Positions 1 to 14,658 of a stretch of 64,000 bases of DNA are shown piece after piece. Origin of the DNA: Bryoerythrophyllum caledonicum. Lineage: Eukaryota > Streptophyta > Bryopsida > Pottiales > Pottiaceae. The DNA is taken from positions 29,332,770 to 29,396,769 of the forward strand of contig OZ020518.1 of NCBI GenBank assembly GCA_963971425.1. The letters are read 5' to 3'. Position numbers and translations under genes: made by a program. A model generated the notes under the pieces. That model was not told where the DNA came from. It made no database searches and saw nothing but the letters and a program-made list of their open reading frames with translations. Each line of letters starts with the position of its first letter. Position 1 is the stretch's first letter.

Positions 1-222
1 GCGAATCCAGAGTCTCTCGACACCCCGTCACCTCGGACATCGGCAGAGGGTATCGTACCTCCCAACCCTAGTATGAGTGAGGTTTTGAAGAAGTTGTCGG
101 ATCTGTTGTCGCCGCCCAAAATGCGCCTGCTAGATCCTCCGACGAAGACGACCTCCCTGACCACCGAAGTCCGTATCCCAAAGATTGGCACCCGGACCAA
201 GGAGTCCTTCTGGAAGCTATAG
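1..222 (+). CDS. C-terminal fragment of an unidentified protein, open at the left edge
   Basis: Frame 1 is open from the first base to a TAG at 220-222. It encodes 73 residues rich in Pro, Ser, Thr and Lys, including the segment SEVLKKLSDLLSPP. No domain is recognisable. A second ORF in another frame follows at 242, so the two may be pieces of one decayed reading frame. The downstream 500-1700 region has LTR-like features, which makes the end of a retrotransposon polyprotein possible. That is inference only; it could also be a chance ORF. Confidence 0.25.
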   Translation, partial: ANPESLDTPSPRTSAEGIVPPNPSMSEVLKKLSDLLSPPKMRLLDPPTKTTSLTTEVRIPKIGTRTKESFWKL

Positions 223-241
223 GGACTTGGTTTAGGAGACC

Positions 242-418
242 ATGCCAGCTTCCGAGACGGAACCACCAGCACCTTCGGTTCCGGAAGGGTCACTGGAACA
301 GCCCCCTCCACCACCGGACTCCAGAACTCTGGTGGCTAGGGTTTCTCCAGCGACCGGACCATCAACCCGGAAGACCAACCTTTTGCCAGCAACGTCAAAG
401 AAAGCGAAGGGCAAGTAG
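242..418 (+). CDS. Small Pro-rich ORF with basic tail, possibly a frameshifted continuation of 1-222
   Basis: ATG at 242 opens a 58-codon frame ending in TAG at 416-418. The product is Pro/Ser/Glu-rich and ends in a basic KKAKGK tail, which looks more like a protein C-terminus than random sequence. An in-frame TAG lies three codons upstream of the ATG, so it is not simply joined to the preceding ORF. Not recognised; it could be chance. Confidence 0.2.
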   Translation: MPASETEPPAPSVPEGSLEQPPPPPDSRTLVARVSPATGPSTRKTNLLPATSKKAKGK

Positions 419-1736
419 CGAATTCCGGTGGAGATCTCTCCCTCTCGCAGGAGTGGGAGAAATCGGGGGCCGGGTGCACCGACTTAGGTTAGTTTAGGTG
501 TAGTCTTCTTTTTGGGTCTAGATTCCGGATCAGCAGCGATTAACGATGGGGCCCCAAGTGCACCCGGGTGTTGACGGAATTGACAGTTGACTACATGTTT
601 TTGTAATTAGAATGGGGATTTCGGAGCCGGAAAACTTTTCCAAGATTTTAGGATCTGAGATCCGATCTGGAACTTTTCCGGATTTCTCGGATCTTTTAGA
701 TGAGATCTAGCGGATTTCCCGTAGGAGTAGCTAGGAGGAAAGCTAAGGTTAGAAGGGACTTCGTTAGTACTAAGTAGTGAGGTTTTGGGGAAAAACCTTT
801 CATCTTGTTTTTCTCACTCTGAATACATTTTGTACTTTCTTGCCAGATTTGCTTCCTTGTAACCTTGGTGCGGAATGTAGACCTTGTGGAAAACAGATCT
901 ATTCCTGTATGTATGATTGTGTAAGGGTTTTTCCGAAAGTGGAGTGGTTACCTTAGATGCTAGAGAGAAAACCGTCAGGATCTGTGTCGGGAGATTGCCT
1001 AGGAGAGGTGGAGGGCTATTGCAGAGGTGTGCCTGGTAGACTCCAGGGTCCGGAAGTAGCCAGGAGGGGAAGGGATGAAGTGCAGAGGTGTTCCTGGTAA
1101 TCTCTAGGAAACAGAAGTATCCGTGTTAACTTGGATTCCAGTCAAGACCGAAGTTCTCCCCCAAGATAGGAAAAAACTCGACGTATAGGTCTAGACGGAA
1201 TACCCCGGGTACGTGGTGTCAACCGCTCCAGAGAACTACAGTTGTACTTATCGGAATGTCGTTGTAGTCTGGATTTGACTCTGTGTGACCGCGTCCGGAA
1301 GGCCATCCGGATGTCGTGAGATTAAGTCTAGGAGCAGCAATCCAATTACCAGTTAGCAGAGTAGAGAGAGTGGTGTTCGGTCACTATAAGTTCCGGGCAG
1401 TGGTTGCCTAGCCACTTTAAGTCACAGGGCAGTGGAAAATCCAGCCACTTACACAAATCAGGATTAGTGGACTTCGGCCACTCGATTAAAAACTCCAGGA
1501 GACTCTCTGAGGAGGAACAGAGACAAATCAAACTACCCTCCGGACTTCCGGAAATTACTTTCCGGAAGACGTTGTACAAAATCCGGACTCCGGAAGGATC
1601 TAAATCCCTACTACATAAGTAAAAAGCATAGCTAACCTTGGAAACGATTGTTGTGATAGTTTAGTAATTGGGAGTATTTGGAAAAGAACATTAGGTCTCT
1701 GTGGGAACGAAACCGGAGTGGTTACTTTGGAAGCAT
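419..1736. other. No confident gene; possible LTR-derived sequence with short internal duplications
   Basis: No convincing coding region is visible. A TGTTGACGG start at 569 resembles the TG start of plant LTRs, and GGAAG/CCGGA motifs recur. A segment near 1018-1075 (TGCAGAGGTGTGCCTGGTA) is repeated as a related copy near 1080-1130. A GGAGTGGTTAC block near 940 recurs near 1710. I cannot find the matching end, a primer-binding site or the second LTR, so the LTR reading is tentative. Confidence 0.25.
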
Positions 1737-2901
1737 TTAGTGACGATTGGGTGCATTCCGGAGGGATTTTGTCTCTACAAACTGCAACACGGAGACATTG
1801 AGGACTAAACCTCCAAAGTTGTCCATATTGTCCTGATGAAGGACAATGAGTTGTGTCCCTTGAGTAATCACATCTTCTGACAGCTCAGGGAGGGCAACCA
1901 TCGTCATCACTCCACTATGAGATCCACCTACCATTTGGGAGCCTTGGTCCACTGTAGAAGTTGCTGGAATTGGGCCGTTACGGTGACTTTATTCTTCGTA
2001 ATATTGATGAATATGGAAGGTAACTATTATGATTATGGATATTCATACCTCGGCATACCAAACGCATTTATTCAGAAATGGACCAAGATGGGCCTCCAAA
2101 ACCAGCTTGGGCGGAAAATTCCTAGCATCACGAGAAGGCATTGATGAGTTCCACCACTGAAGAAACTTAATCTTGTAGTTGGAGGTAGTGGAACATGTAG
2201 CTACCATCTGGAGTTTCTCCAAGGTCATTTCTGGAACTTTGTGAGAGCTCCAATGACTCTCCACCTGAAATAAAAACACATTCATTCCAAAAGAACAAAT
2301 TATCATTGAGTCCAATGAAAAACATAAAAATGACTACAGGGGACTAAAGTATTATGCAGAGAACCCACTTCCTCAAGAAACCTTGGACCAAGAGCAGGGT
2401 TGGCAATAGTAAGTAATTTGTGCATCTTTTGGTACAATTTTGTAGATTTCTTTTTAGCTCCTAGTCTCATTGTTGCCACAACTCCAACATCCAATTTCTC
2501 ATCAATTGGAGTGTCTTCATGGTATTTTCAAAGCCCAACATCTGATGCGGCAACAATTTCTTGCTTCAAATATCCAGCATTATCTCAATTACTGAAGTGT
2601 TTGCCGTAGGATTTAAATGATAGCATCATCCAGAACTCTATAGGGAGCGTCAACAATGTGCATTTCTCACCCTAAAAATGAATGCAGTAAAGACATCTAT
2701 TGGCATCAAATTCCAAATCTTTCCAGACAAAGGCAGAGCACATCGTTTTCCTTCTGACGGTCTCAACATCTCATTAAACCTTTCCATTGGTATAAGCCCG
2801 TATTTTTGCACCCGATACAATGTGTGAACCAAGTTGATCTTTACGTGGGAGTCTTCAGTGGATCTACAAGTGATACAAGTAGTGAGGCCACAAATCCGCA
2901 T
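1737..2901 (-). pseudogene. Decayed multi-exon minus-strand gene of unknown function
   Basis: Several minus-strand stretches read like protein, including one around 2370-2590 (EDTPIDEKLDVGVV, then TKLYQKMHKLL, then GPRFLEE) broken by an in-frame TGA. Others lie at 2650-2901, 2043-2270 and 1737-1952. A plausible acceptor (TTATTTCAG) precedes the piece beginning near 2270, and a possible donor lies near 2369. The fragments are in different frames, as expected of exons or of decay. I do not recognise the family. The in-frame stop and absence of a continuous frame argue for a pseudogene. Confidence 0.3.
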
Positions 2902-3240
2902 ACATTACGACCAATCCATTAGAAGCATGAAACTAAATGAAAAAATTAAGCCATTGCAATTATAATGTAAGTCACTAGGTACTCACATGTTTATGTCATG
3001 CATGATTTGCATGACCAATTCAATCCGCCCTCTAGTCTCCAACACAATACAGTCAATCGTGATGTGTCATGATGGATCAGCTGAATGAAGCCTTGAAATG
3101 TGGTTCATCCACGCTAGAAGTCAATGATTGCCGTTACAAACAAAGAACTTTGAGTTCTTTAGAAACTTGAGTTTAGCAATTGAATTCACAAAATTTTCAA
3201 ACGCGACATGCTCCTTCTTCCATAGCAATCCAAATTTCTC
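2902..3240. other. AT-rich spacer, no gene seen
   Basis: AT-rich sequence between the decayed minus-strand gene and the fold-back repeat. No ORF, RNA gene or recognisable repeat is seen on either strand. Confidence 0.4.
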
Positions 3241-5588
3241 ACAAACATATTAAGTTCACAAGAAATTATGACATGAATTGACAAATTTTGAACCTCCACT
3301 CCTTGCAAAACAAATCTGAATATGCTACACCCTTTCTCTATTTTTAAAAATTGGTGTACAAGTAACTAATATCATGCTTAACATGATAAAAATGAATTTA
3401 GACCTTGTGTAGTGCAAAAATTGGACACCAAGTGAAGTCAAATTCTGTTGATCCAGTGAACACAGTCTACAGAGAAGAAAATATACCCTTTTTTCTACTT
3501 CAAACACTATTACCTTACTATCCGTGCGATCAAAGTTTATGAAATTATGTGGGCATGTTATTTAATAAGTCTTAATTGCGATCCTATAGTTAAAACTAGA
3601 AATATAAGTTTTTTGTTTTTTCCTCACTCATTGCACTAAAACAAGCAATTTTGAAGTGTTTTTGGTATGAAATTGTCGAAGAAATTTAGGGGTTAACCCC
3701 TAAAGGTCTGTGACAATTTCTCACCAAAAACACTTCAAAATTGTTGATTCTAGTGCAATGAGTAAGGAAGGAAAAAAATCTTATATTCATAGTAATTGTT
3801 TTGACCGTAGGATCTCAATTAAAATTTAAGACTTACTAAGTAACGTACTCTCAAACTTCAAACAATTTGACCGCACCGACTCAAAGATTATAGTGTTTGA
3901 AAACAAGAAAAGGGTTCATTTTCTTCCCTACGTTGAGTGGATCATCAGACTTTGACTTCTCTTGGTATCAAATTTGTGCACTACACAAGGTCTAAAGCTT
4001 TCACCATTGTGTTAAACTTGATGTTAGTTCCTTCTACACCAAGTTTTAGACGTAGAGAAGGGGTGTAGCATATTCAAAACAAGTGTGCAAGGAGTGGAGG
4101 TTCAAAATTTGTCAATTCATGTTAAATTTTGTTGTGAACAAAATATGTTTTCAAATGATAATCCAAACGGTCAATAAGAAGGCTTTTACCACATATTGTT
4201 GTCCAAAAAATAAAAAATAAAAAATATGAAGATCACTAGGTTTTATGTAGGACAAATGAAGTTTTTTTCCCCGCTTACCCGAAATGTGTAAAAATGTTTT
4301 ACTTGAGTTAAAATGTTTTTTATTACAAAAGATAAGATTTTTTTTGACATTTTCAAAGAAAGAAATATTCTCTATATGTATGAAAAATCTCAATGTCAAG
4401 AGAAACTTCTAGCAAATTTTTGAGCTACCCAGAGTCCCCATTTCTAACTTTAAGTGGTACAAACTTTCAAACCATGAATCCAAAAAAAATACCTCCACGA
4501 TTCACACAGCTCTTATCAGGGACAATCTAGAATAAGAATTAAAAAAATAATTTTTTTTTTTGAATTTTAGGACCTTGCCAAAATAAAAATTGTCCCCCAA
4601 GGGACACTTGGTCCTTTAGGGGTTAACCCCTAAATGAAGAAAGTCCCGAGGTGGGCTTTTGCAAATCTTGGGCACGTTCCCATGGTTGCAATTTTTTATT
4701 TGTAGTTTTGAAATCTTGTACAGAGTTGCAAAAAGACAAGAGGTAGGTGGGAGTATCATTTTTATTCTCATCAGACTTACAGAAAAAAAATGATGCCATC
4801 TTGAAGAAAAAACTGTCGAGTGTGGGCACTTCGGGCAGCTCCAATAACTTTTGCTAAGACACTCTAGTAAATTTGGGATTAAAAAGACTAGCAAGTGATA
4901 TTATTTCATTTCATATCAACAAAAAACAATTCTTGTCTTTAGTGAAAAAATGCATTTTATCGTAAGTCAAAGATTTTCAAATATTGCCACACATTGTCGG
5001 GCAAGGAACCTAAAAAACTTCTTCTTTCCCACATGAAACTTTGAGATCTTCATAATTTTCACATTTTATTTTTTCTATTCCAAGATGTGGATTAAACCTT
5101 CTTTTTGACTGTTCGGATTATCATTCTAAAACATATTTTGTTCCCAATAAATTAAAACGTAAACTGGCACTTTTTAAACCTCCACTCCTTGCACAATTTA
5201 TTCTGAATATGGTACACCCCTCCTCTACCTCTAAAAATTGGCATACAAGGAGCTCATATCATGATCAACATGGTGATGTAAAATTAAAACATTGTGTAGT
5301 ACAAAACTTTGACACCAAGTAAAGTCAAGGTCTACTGATCCACTCCACACTGCTGGTCTACTCCACACAGGGATGAAATTGAACCATGTTTTCTACTTCA
5401 TTCACTATAATCTTTGAATACATGCCGTCAAAGTTGATGAAATTTTGTGATTATGTAATTTAATAAGTGTTAAATGAGATCCTACTGTGATAACTAGAAC
5501 TACAATTTGTTTTTCCTCCCTTTCTCATTGCACTAGAATCAACAGTTTGGAAGTGTTTTGGGTGTGAAATTGTCAAGGAAGTTTAGGG
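3241..5588. repeat. Fold-back repeat: alternating inverted units hinged on perfect 20-bp palindromes
   Basis: The stretch alternates in orientation. Sequence at 3241-3684 reappears as reverse complement at about 3705-4153. The unit at 3705-4614 reappears as a more diverged reverse complement at about 4635-5588. Both hinges, 3685-3704 and 4615-4634, are the same perfect palindrome, TTTAGGGGTTAACCCCTAAA. The right end stops inside a third hinge (TTTAGGGGTT, then other sequence). Shared landmarks are CCTCCACTCCTTGCA, GATAATCCAAAC and the GAAATTGTC block. It is probably a non-autonomous fold-back or MITE-like element, or an array of its units. No transposase is visible. Confidence 0.7.
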
Positions 5589-7088
5589 GTTCAGATATTG
5601 AGCAGTAGAACTACAGTTCAGGAACTTCGCAATATTGCAACAGTACTCAAGTGATAAACTTCATTTATTTGTCAAATATCGAACTTCAATTCACTCGCGA
5701 TAAACTTCACACTGCCTTCATGCAATACTGTAGCAGAATACTGTCAATAGTACACTCTGTACACTTTGAATTTCTCACAAATCGATGTTGAAAGGAGTAA
5801 CCGGTCGCTGCAGCAACTGGTGGGCGCACTGTTCATGTGCTGAAGGATTATCCCCATTCATTCTTCTCTCATAATGAATGGGGTGGTGGATAAGGGTTTC
5901 GGTGGTATTTCTAGAGTTTATCAGTTGGGGTTGGGGTTGCTGCAGCTAGCGGAGACAGTGCGTCATGGACTGTTTTCACTCCAAGCAGCTGAACTTCATA
6001 CAGGGTTACGAGGATCCCCATGGTCTCGCCGACGTGACGTTTTGTGAGTAGCTTCACACCATCTGTTTGATTTCAGGGTATGAGATCTGTGGTGTAGGAA
6101 TTCTTGTGGTGTGGCAGTTAGTGTTATTAGTGAAGTAGAAGCTTTGTATGACCTATCTAAGAAAATCAGCAGCTCGGTTATCGACGATGGTCTCATCCGC
6201 AAGGTGCTCTCACCTACCTGTAATAGACACCATTCTTCCTCACGTATGTAGAGTAGCAACATGTTCAATCGAGCAACACGGTTCATCACTGTAGCTTTAA
6301 GTTTGAAGTTAATATTAAGCCCCCCAGATTCGACTGATCGGTAGAGCACCTAGGCTCCAGTACTCTAGCTTGTGGCTGCCATCATTCCGGTGTCCTTGTC
6401 AAGATTGACGGTTGGAAGAAGAGTGACAACTTAAGTAGGGTTCCGACAAGTAGTATTGTTCACAGGAAGATTTACAACTAAGAGTTCCGAGTAGAGCTTT
6501 ATCGACATTGCCAGGGTCACCATCAGAGGTCCTCCTGGGCATGCGCATGAATAACAGGAGCGTGGCTCCCGATCAGTTGTTGAGATGTTGCCTGGAGTCT
6601 ACTCAGAACAGCATAATGCCCTCTTAGCTTCTGCCTCTTGTGGAGCGTAGCGGTGACGGCGAGCGTTACGGACCGTCGTAGGTCGGTGCTGGTATGGAAG
6701 GACCCTTCCTCGATACCGTCATGGAGCTTCTGATATTGCCGTCTCTGCGGCAGTACGCGCGACTTCGATGACTTCAAAGCTGAAGGAAGCTTTCTCGAGG
6801 TATGCGGCTGGCATCAAGCTACGTATTTGCTGATTCTCGAATGTGTCTGTCTCTCGGGTTAGCCATGGCAGTACACCATGGTCCTTCATATATTTCCTGA
6901 TATTTCTTTCACACACCTCATTGACGTATACTTGAAAGGAATTTATTCTCAACTGTGCAGATGCTCTGGAGTGCAGTAATCGAATCTAAAGATGGATCCA
7001 CTCAGGTTTTGTTGGCACCGCTTGGACGGGTCATCAGAGTGGAAGAACGGGTGTGCTTCTACCTCGTGTTTAGTCTAGCACAACAGCA
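5589..7088. other. Intergenic region upstream of the tandem-kinase gene; one strong hairpin
   Basis: No supported gene. Minus-strand ORFs at about 5996-6952 overlap one another in different frames and resemble nothing I know; at best they are remnants. A perfect 11-bp inverted repeat (CCCCATTCATT at 5852-5862, its complement at 5873-5883, 10-nt loop) lies near the start. The last few hundred bases should hold the promoter and 5' leader of the kinase gene, but no clear TATA box was found. The kinase ATG has a good plant context (AACAGCAATGGC). Confidence 0.4.
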
Positions 7089-11085
<3,997 letters not shown>

Positions 11086-11344
11086 TAGGAATTTATTGAA
11101 TGGGTATGTGAACCTTTGCTTGGTATGTGGTTTTAATACTTTGATGCTTTTATGATGTCTGTCATGTATGCGTAGATTATGATGTAAAATTCAGGAAATT
11201 CTGGCATATACTTTTTAAAATATTATTCTGTTTGGGAACTAATTGATCTTTTTGCTATTACTTACTTTGCTCATATTTGCTCATATCCATCCATTAGCAA
11301 AACTGTACACACCTACTATCTGGTAATACATCACCATCTTTAAC
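11086..11344. other. 3' flank of the kinase gene, AT-rich
   Basis: This contains the presumed 3' untranslated region. No canonical AATAAA was seen, although AT-rich variants occur. No ORF or RNA gene found. Confidence 0.4.
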
Positions 11345-12055
11345 ACCTAAATTTTGTGAGCATGTTATTATATAAGTGTTAACTGAGATCCTATAGTCAA
11401 AACTAGAAATATACCCTACGCTATGGTCAATTTCGTACATAATTAATTCAAAATGGGGACTTGTCCAAAATTTTGGAAATTTCAAGAGATTTGGCTAGGC
11501 GATACCTATGTAATACCAAGGTGACACCCGTGCAAGATCTAGGTGATACTCGTGCAATACTTATGTGATATCCTTTTGTTTTGAACTGAATTTGTTTTTA
11601 AATGATAATCCAAACGGTCAATAACAAGGCTTTTACCATATCCTCTTGTCAAAAAAATTAAGAATTAAAAATATGAAGGTCACTAGGTTTTATGTAGAAA
11701 AAATGAAGTTTTTTCCCCGCTTGCTCGAAATTTGTAAAAATGTTTGACTTGAGTTAAAATGTTTTATATCACAAAAGATAAGAATTTTTTTTGACATCCT
11801 CAAACAAGGAAATATTCTCTATATGTATGAAAAATCTCAATGTCAAGAGAAACTTCTAGCAAAAACTTGGAGCTACTAAATCCCCATTTCTAACTCTGAG
11901 TGGTACTAACTTTCAAACCATGAATCCAAAATGTAAAACCTCCACCATTCACAAAGCTCTTATGAGGGACAATCTAGAATAAAAATTTAAAAATGATTTT
12001 TTTAATTTTGAATTTCAGGACCTTGCCAAAAAAAATCGTCCCCCCAAGGGACACT
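11345..12055. repeat. Second, shuffled copy of the fold-back repeat unit
   Basis: About 11350-11415 matches the unit near 3540-3605 (GCATGTTAT, then AAAACTAGAAATATA). About 11598-12055 matches 4151-4610, starting with AAATGATAATCCAAACGGTCA and ending in the shared CCCCAAGGGACACT. The intervening 11420-11590 does not match. This shows the unit is dispersed, and that this copy has lost its palindromic hinges. Confidence 0.65.
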
Positions 12056-12062
12056 GAAGGGG

Positions 12063-12208
12063 GTTTTACACTACGGTGGAGAACTCCACCGACCAGTCAA
12101 GAAGTCTCGGCTAAGACATGGTTATTTGAGGCGAGCGGTGGATGTTGGACAAGACAAAAAAAGAATAAAGTAATGCATGAAGAAGTCTTGACCGGTTAGT
12201 AGTGTAAA
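12063..12208. mobile_element. Small MITE-like element with imperfect terminal inverted repeats
   Basis: The left end GGTTTTACACTAC..ACCGACCAGTCAAGA is mirrored at the right end (TCTTGACCGGTTAGTAGTGTAAAC). The inverted repeats are about 30 bp and enclose about 150 bp without coding potential. It is a non-autonomous DNA transposon candidate. I could not define a target duplication. Confidence 0.5.
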
Positions 12209-13679
12209 CACCCAACGGTGAAGTCCACTGGCCAACTTTGTAAGGTGAAGACCACCGGTGAACTTCACCACCAAGAAAGTTTATGCTAGCCAATGGAAAC
12301 CACAATTTCTAATGGTCCCCATGGACATATTATGTACATTATGGGCTCCGTTGAACTACAAAAATTTATATCTTTTGCATCAAATGTCCAAATGTAGTAA
12401 TAGTTGTGCCCCTACTTGTCTAGTTTGTGTGGAAAAAATTTCACATGAATACAATATACATGATGTTAGCACGCTCAACCATGTTATAATTGATCTCTTT
12501 CAAACCTTTTAATTATTTGCTTGCCTTTTCTTCAATTACCACATAAGGCTTGTTGATGTTGACCTTAGTTTAAGTAACAACACATCTATGTGCTTACTTT
12601 GGGTTGTACTTTATAATTTCTATACTACAAAAAAAAAATCGATTCAGTTGTTCAAAATTTATTTACCAAAATTACATCAGGAAAATAGAAGGCACCTTTT
12701 TTCATATGTAGATTCATATATCAGAGATATATGTTTCTTATGGTTATATAGATTCCATATGGGTCATAATTGCATTCCATATCAATATTGACATAAAATC
12801 AATATTGTTTCAAAATTCAATCCTTCATGAGATCATATTGTAAAAAGACGATATGAAGTTGGTATACAATATTTTCAATACAATAATTATAAAAATGAAA
12901 TATGAAAAATAACACACAATTTGAAAAAAAAATTAGTATGAAACTTTTGGACATAGTTTTTTTATGTGGACAATAATTGACCCAACTAATAGAAATGAAA
13001 TGATTTTTGCACGTTGGAAGAGTGAAAAAGAAATCTCAAAAGATTTCAATATAAAAATATAGATAAGATATGCCTTGACAACGATTGATGTCCAAATATA
13101 AAGTAAAACTCAAAAGGAACTATTCTAAATAAAACATGTACCATCAGTATAAGTTTTTTTTAAATTTCCATCCAGCCTTTTGCCAATGTCATTTTGTCTT
13201 TTCCTTTTAATTTCTTCAATGCGCCAACTCTTTGTAGATGAAAAATCATTTTCCGAATTGGCTTCCGATTTCTTTGAATAAAGGATGGATATCTCCCATC
13301 TACTTAATGATATAAGGTCCCCATGCGTTTTTGGCCCCAATCACCTTTCAAAATCTATACATTTCACATCAAGTGTAAAAATGTAGTAAAACTAGTTGGA
13401 AAAATTGGTCCTATTTGTCTAGTTTGTGTGGTAAAAAGTTCACATGAATTCAACATACAATGTAATTTTGACAGCCATTTATTACAACGGGTTAACTCTA
13501 CTTCTTGTATAGAAAACACAATCTAGCATAGAGTTTTTGGGCTACAGTCAACTTTGAAAATCTAAGAAACAGTAACAAGTAGTAAACTCCTACCTAAAAC
13601 ACAAGCCCCACAATCATGTCATTTACAATTAAAGAACAATTGAAAATCAATAGCAATAAAAATTTGCAAATATGGAGAA
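12209..13679. repeat. AT-rich intergenic region with a dispersed direct repeat of about 150 bp
   Basis: No gene seen. A segment near 12318-12465 and another near 13315-13470 share GGTCCCCATG, a run ending in AAATGTAGTA, TTGTCTAGTTTGTGTGG and TTCACATGAAT. They are diverged copies of one repeat in direct orientation about 1 kb apart. The intervening sequence is very AT-rich. Confidence 0.45.
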
Positions 13680-14150
13680 CCCCCTTCCACTAAAATGCAC
13701 GTAACTTATTCTATACTAATTGAACTCACTTGAAATTTGTACCACACGAACAAGACACAAATGCGCATCTTTGTGAAAAACAAATGTTGGAAAAGGATCT
13801 TCCACTAAGAAGTTATAGCACGCCGAAGTAGCAGTGTTCAAAACTGACCCTGAATTATTTAGCTGAACCCCCTTCCACTAAAATGCATGTAACACACTTA
13901 ATACTAATTGAACTGACTTGAGATTTGTACCACTTAAACTAGACAAAAATGCACATCTCTTTGAAAAACAAGTGTTGGATAAGGACATTCTACCAAGAAG
14001 TTACAGCACGCCGAGGTTGCAGTGTTCAAAATTGACCCTGAATTTTTTGGCAAAACCCCCTTCCACTAAAATGCACGTAACTCACTCAATACTAAGCAAA
14101 CTAACTTGAAATTTGTACCACATAAACTAGACAAAAATGCGCAACTTTCC
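13680..14150. repeat. Tandem repeat with a unit of about 188 bp, 2.5 copies
   Basis: Copies start with CCCCCTTCCACTAAAATGCA at about 13680, 13868 and 14056. Each continues with GAAATTTGTACCAC, GACAAAAATGC and, in the first two, AGCACGCCGA followed by CAGTGTTCAAAA. Copies differ by scattered substitutions. The last one is cut off near 14150. It has satellite-like length and no coding sense. Confidence 0.75.
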
Positions 14151-14352
14151 TAACAAATTTTTTTTAAAACAAATAATCATGGAAGAAGTAGCAAGAACTT
14201 GAATTGCAATAAAGTTCAGCAAATTTGCAAAGGGAAAGAATAGTTTAAGTAAGTTCTTCTTCTCGAGTGGTTTGGTTTCTAGTCCAAGGGGTTGAGGTCG
14301 GAGAAGAAACTAATAGTTATCATATATTTTGCATTCATTCACGTCCGTACAT
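14151..14352. other. Spacer ending at the E1 insertion point
   Basis: No gene seen. GTCCGTACAT at 14343-14352 abuts the (GAA)n end of LINE E1, so it should contain one half of E1's target duplication. The partner lies beyond the window. Confidence 0.5.
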
Positions 14353-14658
14353 GAAGAAGAAGAACGCCGGTTGCTGAAGGGGGCCGACGTGAATAAAGTG
14401 TATGTTTGTTCCACTACTAAGACCATGCCCACCGGACAAGGAATTAGTGAGCTGGAACTACTTCCCCCTATTGAGGATAGACACTACGTAACAAGTAGCC
14501 AAAAACCACCAAATCAACCAATCAAAAGAGAATCAAGGAAGGAGGGAGCAGGAGGAGAGAGAGAGAAGGGAAATATGGAGAGGGGGAGGGATGAGGAGGA
14601 GGGTGTGTTCCGCAATGTCAGGGATAAGTGAAAAGAAAAATAAAGTGAAGGGAATGTT

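Noticed and set aside
3685..3704. Telomere-like TTTAGGGG
   Set aside because: The plant telomere repeat is TTTAGGG in tandem; here there is a single palindrome with an extra G, part of the fold-back hinge.
5996..6952. Minus-strand gene upstream of the kinase
   Set aside because: Overlapping short ORFs in different frames without recognisable motifs or supported splice sites.
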